Positions 1-10,676 of a stretch of DNA of 64,000 bases are shown here, in pieces. Made by a program: the position numbers and the translations under genes. Position 1 is the first letter of the stretch. Every line of letters starts with the position of its first letter. The notes under the pieces are model-generated. The model ran no database searches. It saw only the letters and a list, made by a program, of their open reading frames with translations, and was not told the origin of the DNA. Source of the DNA: Streptomyces sp. NBC_01016 (lineage in GTDB: Bacteria > Actinomycetota > Actinomycetes > Streptomycetales > Streptomycetaceae); the NCBI RefSeq assembly GCF_026341035.1, contig NZ_JAPEOQ010000001.1, positions 1,736,001 through 1,800,000 on the forward strand. The letters are read 5' to 3'.

Positions 1-291
1 CTGCCGCATCAGCAGCGGGGACAGTGCCGCGGCCAGGGCGACGAACAGGCCGTCCCCGCCGGCCACGGCGACGACCCCGACGAGGTACATGACGGCGGCG
101 GCGTTCGCGATGTCGCCGGAGTAGGCGAACCCGGTCAGGCGGGTGCCGAGCCGCTTGTTCTCGCCGACGCGGAAGAACTCGTCCCCGACGCGGAGATCGG
201 GGCTGGCCCACATCGACAGGAACAGGCAGGCGCCGATGAAGAGGAGGAACAGGAGCAGGGCGATCACGAGTCCGCCGGTGAAGTCCCCCAT
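1..291 (-). CDS. Sodium:solute symporter, N-terminal part (runs off window)
   Basis: Only the first 97 codons are present; the gene continues beyond base 1. An N-terminal membrane helix (residues 7-27) is followed by a short hydrophilic stretch with DEFFRVGENKRLG and then a Gly/Ala-rich helix with YSGDIANAAA and GGDGLF. This spacing resembles the start of SSS-family cation/acetate symporters (F-x-V-x-x-R, then G-D-x-x-x-A-A). ATG at 291 is the only reasonable start. Probably a plasma-membrane Na+-coupled uptake system; the substrate cannot be told from this fragment. The family call is by motif only. Confidence 0.6.
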   Translation of the reverse strand, partial: MGDFTGGLVIALLLFLLFIGACLFLSMWASPDLRVGDEFFRVGENKRLGTRLTGFAYSGDIANAAAVMYLVGVVAVAGGDGLFVALAAALSPLLMRQ

Positions 292-502
292 CACGCACCG
301 CCCCCGTGGGCCGGACGCGGTGCGGTGCAGGCGCCCAGGAGGCGTGCGTAGGTCAAGGCTCCTCCAGGAGCAGAACGAGTGGCTTCAGGCGCGGGCGGGA
401 CGCGACATCGGCATCGACCGCCCAGAGGTTCGAACACACGTTACCGGCGGTTAGAAGGAGCGCTACGAGGTGAACAGGGTGGATTCAGCGAAGAGTTGGT
501 GA

Positions 503-541
503 CCACCCGGCGGGCCGACGGGTCGGCGGACGGCCGGGTGG
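503..541 (-). terminator. Hairpin downstream of the VOC gene
   Basis: Nine-base arms CCACCCGGC and GCCGGGTGG pair around a GC-rich loop, 17 bases beyond the stop of the VOC gene on the same strand. There is no U-tract, which is common for Streptomyces terminators. The rest of 292-557 holds nothing else I can support. Confidence 0.4.
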
Positions 542-557
542 GGTCTGCCGCACCGGG

Positions 558-1007
558 TCACTGGATGCAGAACTCGTTCCCCTCGGGGTCGGCCATCACC
601 AGCCACTCCCCGCCCTGCGACTTCACCTCGTTCAGGACGCGCGCGCCGAGGCCGGTGAGCCGCTCGGCCTCGGCCGCCCGCTGCCCGGCCTCGGCGTGTA
701 CGTCGATGTGCAGCCGGTTCTTGCCGCTCTTGGCCTCGGGCACCCGCTGGAACAGGATCCGGCGGCCGAGCCCGGTGCCGGTGTCCGCGTCCACCGGGTC
801 GTCGGGGTGGCGCACGGCGACCAGGTCACGGAAGGCGCGCCGCCCCCACCGCGTCACGGTGTCCGCCTCGCTCACCGCCCCGAACCCGAGGAGCCGTTCG
901 ATCAGCGCGGCGTTGTCCTCGACCTCGTAGCCGAGGGTGGCTGCCCAGAATTCGGCCTGGTTGTGCGGATCGGCGGCGTCGACGACGAGCTTCCAGTGCA
1001 GGGTCAT
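558..1007 (-). CDS. VOC-family (glyoxalase-like) protein
   Basis: A 149-residue protein made of two beta-alpha-beta-beta-beta modules typical of the vicinal oxygen chelate fold. The first starts MTLHWKLVVDAADP and the second carries RLHIDVHAEA, ending in the typical WLVMADPEGNEFC. These resemble the glyoxalase-like PF18029 type seen in many Streptomyces proteins. The ATG overlaps the stop of the upstream rarD gene by four bases (ATGA), so the two are translated from one message. Metal binding and substrate are unknown; it could be a resistance or detoxification protein. Confidence 0.8.
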   Translation of the reverse strand: MTLHWKLVVDAADPHNQAEFWAATLGYEVEDNAALIERLLGFGAVSEADTVTRWGRRAFRDLVAVRHPDDPVDADTGTGLGRRILFQRVPEAKSGKNRLHIDVHAEAGQRAAEAERLTGLGARVLNEVKSQGGEWLVMADPEGNEFCIQ

Positions 1008-2017
1008 GCACCAGTTATAGGCCGAACTTCCTCCGTGGGGGCGGAAGTTGGCGTCTGACGCGCCGCCTCCGCGGCCGCTTGGGCCAGCCGGGTCCGGTTG
1101 ATCCGCGCCGTGCGCAGCGCGTCCCAGGTCAGCAGGATGAGCGCCAGCCACACCAGGGAGAACCCGGCCAGCCGCTCGGCCGGCATCGCCTCGTGGAAGT
1201 ACCAGATCCCGAGCAGGAACTGGAAGACGGGCGTCAGGTACTGCAGGAGTCCCAGCGTCGACAGCGGCACCCGGATCGCCGCCGCCCCGAAGCACACCAG
1301 TGGGAGGGCCGTGATGAGTCCGGACGACGCGAGCAGCGCGGCGTGCCCCACGCCCTCCGTCCCGAAGGTCGACCGGCCCTGCGCCGTCAGCCACGCCAGG
1401 TACGCGAGCGCGGGCAGGAACTGCACGGCGGTCTCGGCGGCGAGTGATTCGAGCCCGCTGAGGTTGACCTTCTTCTTCACGAGCCCGTACGTGCCGAACG
1501 AGAACGCAAGCACCAGCGAGATCCACGGCGGCTGCCCGTACCCGACGGCGAGCACCAGGACGGCGACGACGCCCGTCGCGACGGCCGCCCACTGCGCGGG
1601 CCGCAGCCGTTCCTTCAGGAGCAGGACGCCGAGCGCGATCGAGACGAGCGGGTTGATGAAGTACCCGAGCGAGGCCTCGACGACATGGCCGGAGTTCACG
1701 GACCAGATGTAGACGCCCCAGTTGACCGTGATCACGGTCGCGGCGATCGTGACGAGCCCCAGCCGCTTCGGCTGCCGGATCAGCTCGCGCGCCCAGCCCC
1801 ATTTCCGTACGAAGAGCAGCGCGATGCCGACGACGACCAGCGCCCACACCATCCGGTGGGCCAGGACCTCCACGGCGCCCGCGGGCTTGAGCAGGGGCCA
1901 GAACAGCGGGACGAGGCCCCACATCCCGTACGCCGCGAACCCGTTGAGGAGCCCGATGCGCCCCTCGTTCGCGCCCTGGCCCCCTGGCTTCGGCTCCGTG
2001 CCCGCCCCGTCCTGCAT
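1004..2017 (-). CDS. rarD: RarD/EamA-type drug-metabolite transporter
   Basis: A 337-residue inner-membrane protein with about ten hydrophobic helices arranged as two EamA repeats. Recognisable RarD features are NGFAAYGMWGLVPLFWPLL near the N-terminus, HRMVWAL, WGVYIWSV, LGYFINPLVS and LGLLQYLTPVFQFLL in the second half. The start at 2017 is preceded by a strong GAGGGAGG ribosome site; an upstream ATG at 2092 lacks one. Its stop overlaps the VOC gene start. The exported substrate is unknown; the family includes E. coli RarD, linked to chloramphenicol sensitivity. Confidence 0.85.
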   Translation of the reverse strand: MQDGAGTEPKPGGQGANEGRIGLLNGFAAYGMWGLVPLFWPLLKPAGAVEVLAHRMVWALVVVGIALLFVRKWGWARELIRQPKRLGLVTIAATVITVNWGVYIWSVNSGHVVEASLGYFINPLVSIALGVLLLKERLRPAQWAAVATGVVAVLVLAVGYGQPPWISLVLAFSFGTYGLVKKKVNLSGLESLAAETAVQFLPALAYLAWLTAQGRSTFGTEGVGHAALLASSGLITALPLVCFGAAAIRVPLSTLGLLQYLTPVFQFLLGIWYFHEAMPAERLAGFSLVWLALILLTWDALRTARINRTRLAQAAAEAARQTPTSAPTEEVRPITGA

Positions 2018-2150
2018 GAACCCTCCCTCGTGACACCCGGCAGCCCCGCGGCGGCCTCCACGAAGGTAGCGCCGCCGAGCCCCGCACGTCATGCCCGTAT
2101 CGCCATACGGTCCTGACGGATGTGCCGGGGCGGGGGCGTCCGGAAGGGGG

Positions 2151-3008
2151 TTAGCGCAGTGCGGCGGCGATGGCGTCGGCGATCGGGGTGGTGGGGCGGC
2201 CGATGAGGCGGGCCAGGTCGCCGTTCTGCCGGGCGAGCAGCCCCTGCCCGATCGCGGTGTCCACGCCCACGAGGATGTCGGCGAAGGGGGCGGGCAGGCC
2301 CGCGCCGAGCAGGATCTCGCGGTTCTGCTCGGGCGTGACGGCCCGGTAGACGATCTCCTTGCCGGACTGCCGCCCGACCTCGGCGGCGTACTCGGCGAGC
2401 GACCACGCGACGTCGCCGCTCAGCTCGTACGCCTTGTTCTCGTGGCCCTCGCCGGTCAGTACGGCGACGGCGGCCGCGGCGTAGTCGGCGCGCGAGGCGG
2501 AGGCGATTCGGCCCTCGCCCGCGTTCGCCACGACGGCGCCGTGCTCCAGGACCGGGGCCAGGTTCCCGGTGTAGTTCTCGTGGTACCAGCCGTTGCGCAG
2601 GAACGTGTACGGCAGGCCGGAGTCGAGGATCGCCTGCTCGGTGACCTTGTGCTCGGCGGCGAGCTCGAAGTCGGCCTCCGGGCCGCCGAGCACCCCGGTG
2701 TACGCGAGGAGTTCGACGCCGGCCGTCTTCGCCGCGTCGATCACGGCCTGGTGCTGGGCGACGCGCTGCCCGACCTCGCTGCCGGAGACCAGCAGGACGC
2801 GGTCGCCCGCGCGGAAGGCGCCGTCGAGCGTCCCGGGCACGCTGTAGTCGGCGACGCGCAGCTCGACCCCGCGGTCGGCGAGGTCGGCGGCCTTGTCCTT
2901 GTCCCGCACGACGGCGGCGATCCGTGCGGCGGGGACGCCCGCGTCGAGCAGTTGCGCGACGACCAGACGGCCGAGGTGGCCGGTGGCACCGGTGACGACG
3001 AAGCTCAT
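2151..3008 (-). CDS. NmrA/QorB-like NAD(P)-binding oxidoreductase
   Basis: A 285-residue atypical short-chain dehydrogenase. Residues 3-15 hold the Rossmann glycine motif VTGATGHLG, followed by VVRDKDK and YTGVLGG, and the C-terminal half resembles NmrA/QorB quinone oxidoreductases. It is divergently transcribed from an HxlR regulator with a 90-base shared intergenic region, the same arrangement as qorB/qorR, where the regulator responds to quinone-type electrophiles. The start at 3008 has GGAGAT upstream. The substrate assignment to quinones is by analogy only. Confidence 0.8.
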   Translation of the reverse strand: MSFVVTGATGHLGRLVVAQLLDAGVPAARIAAVVRDKDKAADLADRGVELRVADYSVPGTLDGAFRAGDRVLLVSGSEVGQRVAQHQAVIDAAKTAGVELLAYTGVLGGPEADFELAAEHKVTEQAILDSGLPYTFLRNGWYHENYTGNLAPVLEHGAVVANAGEGRIASASRADYAAAAVAVLTGEGHENKAYELSGDVAWSLAEYAAEVGRQSGKEIVYRAVTPEQNREILLGAGLPAPFADILVGVDTAIGQGLLARQNGDLARLIGRPTTPIADAIAAALR

Positions 3009-3098
3009 GTCTGAAATCTCCTTGATGAGGCGGTTCTCCTTCACCGTAGATCGGGTACTAAGGATTCGTAAGTGCCCACTTTGAAGTAAGGTACTGGC
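3009..3098. promoter_or_regulatory. Divergent promoter/operator between oxidoreductase and HxlR genes
   Basis: The 90-base gap contains the repeated elements GTACTAAG (about 3055) and TAAGGTAC (about 3087) in inverted orientation, and between them ACTTTGAAGT with inverted ACTT/AAGT arms. Such spaced inverted repeats in the only intergenic region of the pair are the likely HxlR binding sites controlling both genes. Confidence 0.45.
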
Positions 3099-3488
3099 GT
3101 GACAGTGAGCAGGGTGCGGGAGTGGACGACGGCCGGCGAGGGCATGTGCCCGCAGCGGCTGGTCCTGGAGCACGTCACCAGCCGGTGGGGCGTCCTCGTG
3201 CTCATGGCGCTGGAGGAGCGGTCGTACCGGTTCAGCGAGCTGCGCCGGGAGATCGGCGGGGTCAGCGAGAAGATGCTCGCGCAGACCCTCCAGACCCTGG
3301 AGCGCGACGGAGTCGTCCACCGCGACGCCAAGCCCGTGATCCCGCCCCGCGTCGACTACTCGCTCACCGGACTGGGCCGCGAGGCCGCCGCGCAGGTCCG
3401 CGCGCTCGCGGACTGGACGGAGCGGCGACTGCCCGAGGTGAAGGCGGCGCGCGAGGTGTACGACGAGGGGCGCGCGGACGGCGCGTAA
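3099..3488 (+). CDS. HxlR-family transcriptional regulator
   Basis: A 129-residue winged-helix protein. The HxlR signature is complete: CPQRLVLEHVTSRWGVLVL near residues 17-36 with the conserved cysteine, then RFSELRREIGGVSEKMLAQTLQTLERDG as the recognition region. GTG start at 3099. Family members sense electrophiles or aldehydes through the conserved cysteine and usually control an adjacent divergent oxidoreductase gene, which is present here. Confidence 0.88.
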   Translation: MTVSRVREWTTAGEGMCPQRLVLEHVTSRWGVLVLMALEERSYRFSELRREIGGVSEKMLAQTLQTLERDGVVHRDAKPVIPPRVDYSLTGLGREAAAQVRALADWTERRLPEVKAAREVYDEGRADGA

Positions 3489-3493
3489 CGCAG

Positions 3494-3530
3494 GAAGTCC
3501 GGGCGCGCGGTGGCCGCGTGCCCGGACTTC
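3494..3530. terminator. Bidirectional terminator between the HxlR gene and korB
   Basis: GAAGTCCGGGC pairs with GCCCGGACTTC around a short GC-rich loop. It lies between two convergent genes that end at 3488 and 3549, so it can serve both. Confidence 0.7.
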
Positions 3531-3548
3531 GCCCTGTTTGCCGGGCGC

Positions 3549-4671
<1,123 letters not shown>

Positions 4672-4679
<8 letters not shown>

Positions 4680-6618
4680 CGATGGCCTCCTTGAGAGCGG
4701 TGGCGAGCTGCTCAGCCTTGAACGGCATTCCGTTGACCTGGTTGTAGCTGTGTGCGTCCACCAGATACTTCGCCCGTACGAGGGTGGCGAGCTGACCGAG
4801 GTTCATCTCGGGGATCACCACCTTGTCGTAACGCTTCAGGACCTCACCCAGATTCCGCGGGAACGGGTTGAGGTGGCGCAGATGGGCCTGCGCGATGTGC
4901 TCACCGGCCGTGCGCAGGCGACGCACCGCGGCCGTGATCGGGCCGTACGTCGAGCCCCAGCCGAGGACGAGCGTGCGGGCCTCGCCGGTGGCGTCGTCGA
5001 CCTCGATGTCGGGCACGTCGATGCCGTCGATCTTCGCCTGCCGGGTGCGGACCATGAAGTCGTGGTTGGCCGGGTCGTACGAGATGTTGCCCGTGCCGTC
5101 CTGCTTCTCGATGCCGCCGATCCGGTGCTCGAGGCCCGGCGTGCCGGGGATCGCCCAGGGGCGCGCGAGGGTCTGAGGGTCGCGCTTGTACGGCCAGTAG
5201 ACCTCGGTGCCGTCCTCGGTGGTGTGGTTCGGCCCGGAGGCGAACTGGACGCGCAGGTCCGGGAGTTCGTCGACCTCGGGGATGCGCCAGGGCTCCGAGC
5301 CGTTGGCCAGGTAGCCGTCCGAGAGCAGCATCACCGGGGTGCGGTAGGTGACGGCGATCCGGGCCGCTTCGAGCGCGGCGTCGAAGCAGTCGGCGGGTGT
5401 GCGGGGGGCGACGAGAGGGATCGGGGCCTCGCCGTTGCGCCCGTACATGGCCTGGAGCAGGTCGGCCTGTTCGGTCTTCGTCGGCAGTCCGGTCGAGGGG
5501 CCGCCGCGCTGGATGTCGATGACGAGCAGCGGCAGTTCGAGGCTCACGGCGAGGCCGATGGTCTCGGACTTGAGCGCGACGCCGGGCCCTGAGGTCGTGG
5601 TGACGGCGAGGCTGCCGCCGAAGGCCGCACCGAGCGCGGCACCGATCCCGGCGATCTCGTCCTCCGCCTGGAAGGTGCGCACGCCGAAGTTCTTGTGCTT
5701 GCTGAGCTCGTGGAGGATGTCGCTCGCGGGCGTGATCGGGTACGAGCCCAGGTACAGCGGCAGGTCCGCCTGCTTCGAGGCCGCGATCAGCCCGTACGAG
5801 AGGGCCAGGTTCCCGGAGATGTTGCGGTAGGTGCCGGGAGGGAAGGCGGTGGAGGCGGGGGCGACCTCGTAGGAGACCGCGAAGTCCTCGGTCGTCTCGC
5901 CGAAGTTCCAGCCCGCGTGGAACGCCGCGAGGTTCGCCTTCATGATCTCGGGCTTCTTGGCGAACTTGGCCTTGAGGAACTTCTCCGTGCCCTCGGTCGG
6001 CCGGTGGTACATCCACGACAGCAGGCCGAGCGCGAACATGTTCTTGGAGCGCCCCGCGTCCTTGCGCGAGAGCTCGAACTCCTTCAGCGCCTCGACGGTG
6101 AGGGTCGTCAGCGGCACGGGGTGCACGTGGTACCCGTCGAGCGAACCGTCCTCCAGAGGGCTCTCCGCGTAGCCCACCTTCTGCATCGCCCGCTTGGTGA
6201 ACTCGTCGGTGTTGACGATGACTTCGGCGCCGCGCGGCACGTCCCCGATGTTCGCCTTCAGCGCGGCCGGGTTCATCGCCACCAGCACGTTCGGCGCGTC
6301 GCCCGGCGTGAGGATGTCGTGGTCGGCGAAGTGGAGTTGGAAGGAGGACACGCCCGGCAGCGTCCCTGCGGGGGCGCGGATCTCGGCCGGGAAGTTCGGC
6401 AGCGTGGAGAGATCGTTGCCGAACGACGCGGTCTCCGAAGTGAAGCGGTCCCCCGTGAGCTGCATGCCGTCACCGGAGTCACCCGCGAACCGGATGATCA
6501 CCCGGTCCACGCGCCGTACGTCCTTGCTCGAATGTCCTGCCGACGTGCGCTGCCCGCCGACAACTGCGCTGTCGGTCCCGTCGGCCTGCTCGGTGGTGCT
6601 ACTGACCTGGCTGGTCAC
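4672..6618 (-). CDS. korA: 2-oxoacid:ferredoxin oxidoreductase, fused gamma-alpha subunit
   Basis: A 648-residue fusion. Residues ~35-220 form the gamma domain (IIRFAGDSGDGMQLTG, then FPAEIRAPAGT); residues ~230-640 form the alpha (pyrimidine-binding) domain with GSYPITPASDILHEL, FQAEDEIAGIGAALGA and TTTSGPG. I chose the GTG at 6618 because GGGAGG lies just upstream; an upstream start at 6738 would add 40 residues crossing the promoter region. Forms a heterotetramer with KorB. The divergently oriented complex I-like operon further upstream makes ferredoxin-linked respiration a plausible context. Confidence 0.93.
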
Positions 6619-6724
6619 TGAACTGGACCTCCCTCGAGGCGGCTGTGCGGGCACGGCCGTCCCACCGGCCTTCCCACGGCTCCACCCTACGTCTGTAAGG
6701 GTCGCCTTCCCGAGGCGATTTGCA

Positions 6725-6737
6725 TGGTGGACCACCA
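6725..6737. promoter_or_regulatory. Palindrome upstream of korA
   Basis: TGGTGG-A-CCACCA is a perfect six-base inverted repeat 107 bases upstream of the korA start, in the only gap before the operon. It is a candidate operator; the cognate regulator is not known. Confidence 0.35.
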
Positions 6738-6823
6738 AATGAGACGGCGGGTCGCCCCGATTTGTGTGGTGATTCCCCCTGTGGAGACGCGCTCGGTCGG
6801 TCGATGGTTCTGTGGTGCCCCCA

Positions 6824-6846
6824 TTATCTGACAGGGCGTCAGGTAA
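6824..6846. promoter_or_regulatory. Inverted repeat between the response regulator gene and korA
   Basis: TTATCTGAC and GTCAGGTAA form nine-base arms (one mismatch) around a five-base spacer, just after the response regulator stop codon and 206 bases upstream of korA. There is no U-tract on the minus strand, so it could be an operator or a weak terminator. Confidence 0.35.
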
Positions 6847-6864
6847 TCAAGGCAATCACGGCAC

Positions 6865-7536
6865 TCATGAGTTCAGATAGGTCAGAACCGCCAGTACGCG
6901 GCGGTGATCCCCGTCACTCTGGGACAGCCCCAGCTTCAGGAAGATGTTGCTGACGTGCTTCTCGACCGCGCCGTCGCTCACCACGAGCTGCCGGGCGATC
7001 GCCGAGTTCGTACGCCCCTCCGCCATCAGGCCGAGCACCTCGCGCTCGCGGGGCGTGAGGTTCGCCAGCACGTCCTGCTTGCGGCTGCGGCCGAGCAGCT
7101 GCGCGACCACCTCGGGGTCGAGCGCCGTGCCGCCCTCGGCGACCCGCACCACCGCGTCCACGAACTCCCGCACCTCGGCGACCCGGTCCTTGAGCAGGTA
7201 CCCGACGCCACGGCTCGAACCGGCGAGCAGCTCGGTGGCGTACTGCTCCTCCACGTACTGCGACAGGACCAGCACCCCGAGGTCGGGGAACCGGGCCCGC
7301 AGCCGCACCGCCGCGCGCACGCCCTCGTCCGTGTGCGTGGGCGGCATCCGGACGTCCGCGACGACCACGTCGGGCAGCTGTCCCTGTTCCCCCAGCTCGA
7401 TGATGGTCTTGATCAGCGCCTCGCCGTCGCCGACGCCCGCGACGACCTCGTGCCCGCGGTCCGTGAGCAACCGGGTCAGGCCCTCCCTGAGCAGCACTGA
7501 ATCCTCGGCGATGACGACCCGCACCTTGTCCTCCAC
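6865..7536 (-). CDS. NarL/FixJ-type two-component response regulator
   Basis: A 223-residue protein: receiver domain (acidic pair E11-D12, phospho-acceptor D61 in VVVADVRMPP, conserved Lys in YLLKDRV) followed by a LuxR helix-turn-helix (LTPREREVLGLMAEG, then AIARQLVVSDGAVEKHVSNIF). It is the last gene after two histidine kinase genes on the same strand. GTG start at 7536. Likely phosphorylated by one or both kinases. Target genes cannot be read from sequence; the flanking korAB and nuo operons are the obvious ones to test. Confidence 0.92.
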   Translation of the reverse strand: MEDKVRVVIAEDSVLLREGLTRLLTDRGHEVVAGVGDGEALIKTIIELGEQGQLPDVVVADVRMPPTHTDEGVRAAVRLRARFPDLGVLVLSQYVEEQYATELLAGSSRGVGYLLKDRVAEVREFVDAVVRVAEGGTALDPEVVAQLLGRSRKQDVLANLTPREREVLGLMAEGRTNSAIARQLVVSDGAVEKHVSNIFLKLGLSQSDGDHRRVLAVLTYLNS

Positions 7537-7770
7537 GTTCTCCGGCCCCCCAGCGCACGAACGTCCCGACGCGGTGCGCGCCGAGATCGTTCGATCCTGC
7601 CCCCAGCATTCCAGGATCGGGGGGTGTCCGCGGAGTGTTCTTCGGGCGGGTGTCGGGTGGCGGGTGTCCGGTGTCGGGTGGCGCGATGCCGCGCGATGGA
7701 GAGTTGGGCCCGGCCACGGGTAACCAGGGGTGGGCGGTGCCGCGGAACCACCCCCGGGCTCACCCCCGTG

Positions 7771-9180
7771 TCACGCGCGGCGCCACGGCAACTCCGCCGT
7801 CACCCGCGTCGGCCCACCCCCGGGCGACTCGACCACCAGAATCCCGTCGACCGCGTCGAGCCGCCCGGCCAGCGCCGCCAACCCGGACCCGCCGGAGGCC
7901 ACCGCTCCGCCGCCCCCGTTGTCGTACACCTGCACCATCAACCGGTCCCGCGTCCGCCACACGTCGACCTCCGCCCGCGTCGCCCCGCTGTGCTCGCTCA
8001 CGTTCTGGAGCAGCTCGGAGACCGTGAAGTACGCGATGCCCTCGATGGCCGGCGCCGGCCGCTCCGTCAGGTCGACCTCCACCCGCACCGGCACCGCACA
8101 CCGCGACGCCACCGACGACAACGCCGCATCGAGCCCCCGGTCGGTCAGCACCGCCGGATGGATCCCGCGCGCCAGGTCCCGCAGCTCCTGCAGCGCCGTC
8201 TTCACCTCACCGTGCGCCTCGCCCACCAGGCGCGCCGCCGTCTCCGGGTCCTCGCTCAGCTTCTCCTTGGCGACCCCGAGGTCCATGGCCAGGTTCACCA
8301 GCCGGGCCTGCGCCCCGTCGTGCAGATCCCGCTCGATGCGCCGCAGGTCGGCCGCCGCCGTGTCGACCACGACACCCCGGTCCGACTCCAGCTCCACCAC
8401 GCGCGACGCGAGCCGCGAGGGGCCGAGCAGCCCGATCACCATCAGCCGGTCCACCGTCGTCAGCGCCCGGATCACCCACGGCGTGACCAGCGTGACGAGC
8501 AGCCCGAGCCCCGCGGTCACCGTGATCTCGAAGGGGTTGTCGAGGTAGATGGCGTGGCCGGCGTCCCCGTACAGCTGGATGCCGTCCTGTCCCACGTACG
8601 TGGGAAACACCCAGCGCCACAACGGATACGTGAGCATCGTCCAGCCGGTCACCCAGAAGCTCAGCCCCACGGCGAACCCGAACACCGCCCACGGCATGTG
8701 CAGCACCCCGTACAGCAGATGCCGCCACGAGACGCCGCTCTTGAGCGTCGCCCCGATCCACCCCATCGGCCCGCCCGTGCGCGGCCGCAGCGGCTCCGGC
8801 GTACCGACCTCGACGCCCAGCAGCCCGCGCGCCCGCACCCGCTCCAGCGCCCCGAGCCCGCGCGACCCGGCGAGCGCCGCCGCGAGCACCGGAACCCCGA
8901 TGAACGTGATCAGCAGACCCACACCCAGCGAGGTCATCGTCACGGCCCACACGAACCCGATGATGCTGAGCGGCAGGCTGAGCAGCAGATACCCGAACTC
9001 CCGCCACGTCCGCCCCTCGATCGGCGCCCGCAGCCCGGCCGGCAGCCGGTTCAGGCCATGGCGCCGGCCCGAACGGTCGTCGTGGCCACCGTCGAAGCCG
9101 TGGCCGGCGTCGCGGTTCTCGTCGTACGAGTACGCGTACGCGTCGCTCTGGTCGCGATATCCGTACTGGTGCGTGGCCAT
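7771..9180 (-). CDS. Sensor histidine kinase with N-terminal membrane sensor domain
   Basis: A 469-residue kinase. A ~60-residue hydrophilic, Tyr/Asp/Gly-rich start leads into a multi-helix membrane sensor region (residues ~60-245), then a HisKA_3 dimerisation box with RRIERDLHDGAQARLVNLA and a HATPase domain (ELLQNVSEHSGA, then DNGGGGA as the G1 box). The gap to the response regulator gene (7537-7770) holds only a G-rich low-complexity tract of repeated GGGTGTC/GGGTGGC units near 7620-7685. Closely similar to the next gene upstream, so the two arose by tandem duplication. Confidence 0.9.
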   Translation of the reverse strand: MATHQYGYRDQSDAYAYSYDENRDAGHGFDGGHDDRSGRRHGLNRLPAGLRAPIEGRTWREFGYLLLSLPLSIIGFVWAVTMTSLGVGLLITFIGVPVLAAALAGSRGLGALERVRARGLLGVEVGTPEPLRPRTGGPMGWIGATLKSGVSWRHLLYGVLHMPWAVFGFAVGLSFWVTGWTMLTYPLWRWVFPTYVGQDGIQLYGDAGHAIYLDNPFEITVTAGLGLLVTLVTPWVIRALTTVDRLMVIGLLGPSRLASRVVELESDRGVVVDTAAADLRRIERDLHDGAQARLVNLAMDLGVAKEKLSEDPETAARLVGEAHGEVKTALQELRDLARGIHPAVLTDRGLDAALSSVASRCAVPVRVEVDLTERPAPAIEGIAYFTVSELLQNVSEHSGATRAEVDVWRTRDRLMVQVYDNGGGGAVASGGSGLAALAGRLDAVDGILVVESPGGGPTRVTAELPWRRA

Positions 9181-9320
9181 CGTGTCCGTCCGTTCTGCTC
9201 AGTACCGCTCAGGTCTGTCGGGGAGCCGTCGCTCTGCTTTCTTGGGCTCTGCTTCAAGCTTCCGCGCGGGCGCGCCCCGCGGCCATGCGGCGGGTCGGCG
9301 TCTTCGACCGGGGGTTTTCC

Positions 9321-10514
9321 CTACCTCTGCCGTATCGGCTCGGTCCTGTCGCGCCACGGCAGCTCCGCCGTGATCGTGGTCGGGCCGCCGTCCGGCGAGT
9401 CCACGACGAACAGGCCGTCGACCGCGTCGAGCCGCTCCGCGAGGCCCGACATACCGGTCCCCTTGTCCAGGCTCGCGCCGCCCCGCCCGTCGTCCCACAC
9501 CTGTATGAGCAGCCGGTCCTGCGAGCGCCACACGTCCACCGAGGCGGACCGCGCGCCGCTGTGCTTGCTCACGTTCTGGAGCAGCTCGGAGACCGTGAAG
9601 TACGCGATGCCCTCGATCGCCTCCGCCGGCCGGCCCGGCAGATCCGCCGTCACCTTCACCGGCACCGTGCAGCGCGTGGCCACGGAGGACAGGGCCGCGT
9701 CGAGCCCGCGGTCGGTGAGGACCGCCGGATGAATGCCGCGCGCCAGGTCCCGCAGTTCCTGCAGCGCGAGCTTGACCTCGCCGTGCGCCTCGTCGACCAT
9801 CGCCGCCACCGCCTCGTCGGCCTGGCCCTCCAGGAGCTTCTCCTTCGCGAGACCGAGCCCCATGGCCAGATTGACCAGCCGGGCCTGCGCCCCGTCGTGC
9901 AGATCGCGCTCGATGCGCCGCAGGTCGGCGGCGGCCGTGTCGACGACGACGCCCCGGTCCGACTCGAGCTCCTCGATCCGCCGCTCCAACTCGTCGGAGG
10001 GAGAGAGCAGCGCCCGCACCATCGCCCGGTCCGCATTGCCCAGACCGCGCGCGATGAACGGCAGTACCGGCCACAGCACGAACAGCCCGACCAGCGTCAG
10101 GGCGAACGTCAGCACGGCCCACGGCAACCGGATCACTTCGTACAGCACCGTGCGCCAGCCCACCGGGTCCTTGAGGCCGGTCCACAGCCAGCCGAAGAAG
10201 CCGCCCGTGCGCCGCATCGGCAGCGGGCTCGGCTCGTCAATGCGCACGCCGAGCAGGGCCCTTGCCCGCCCGCGCTCCGCCTTGCCGAGCAGCCGCGCGC
10301 CCCTGAGCCCGGCGGCGATCAGCGGAAGCCCGATCACCGTGACCGTGAGCCCCGCGCCGAGGGCCACCATCGTGACGGCGTACACGAATCCGAAGATGGA
10401 CAGCGGGAAGCTGCTCAGGAGATAGGCGATCTCCTTCCACGTGGCGCTGTCGTACCCCAGTCGTGGCGGTGGCAGCACCGGATGGTCTTCGGAAGTGTCG
10501 AGTGGCTCGGTCAT
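9321..10514 (-). CDS. Sensor histidine kinase, paralogue of its downstream neighbour
   Basis: A 397-residue kinase of the same design: an N-terminal sensor domain with about four to six membrane helices (residues ~25-165), a short coiled segment, the HisKA_3 box RRIERDLHDGAQARLVNLA, then the ATPase domain (ELLQNVSKHSGA, DDGRGGA). It lacks the long hydrophilic N-terminal tail of its paralogue, and the catalytic cores are nearly identical over long stretches. ATG at 10514. First gene of the kinase-kinase-regulator set, divergent from the nuo operon across about 240 bases. Confidence 0.9.
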   Translation of the reverse strand: MTEPLDTSEDHPVLPPPRLGYDSATWKEIAYLLSSFPLSIFGFVYAVTMVALGAGLTVTVIGLPLIAAGLRGARLLGKAERGRARALLGVRIDEPSPLPMRRTGGFFGWLWTGLKDPVGWRTVLYEVIRLPWAVLTFALTLVGLFVLWPVLPFIARGLGNADRAMVRALLSPSDELERRIEELESDRGVVVDTAAADLRRIERDLHDGAQARLVNLAMGLGLAKEKLLEGQADEAVAAMVDEAHGEVKLALQELRDLARGIHPAVLTDRGLDAALSSVATRCTVPVKVTADLPGRPAEAIEGIAYFTVSELLQNVSKHSGARSASVDVWRSQDRLLIQVWDDGRGGASLDKGTGMSGLAERLDAVDGLFVVDSPDGGPTTITAELPWRDRTEPIRQR

Positions 10515-10676
10515 AGCGGCAAGAGTGCCCTGGCCCGGGGCGGGGCGCCATGAGGACGGCCGCCAAGTTGAGCGGGGGTTAACCCCACCACGAGCCCCAC
10601 CTCGAGTTCGCTCTTGAGTTCCCCTCGAGTGCCTCCTCGGGTCCCACCTCGCCCAAGCCGCTCGGCCCCGGGCTGC

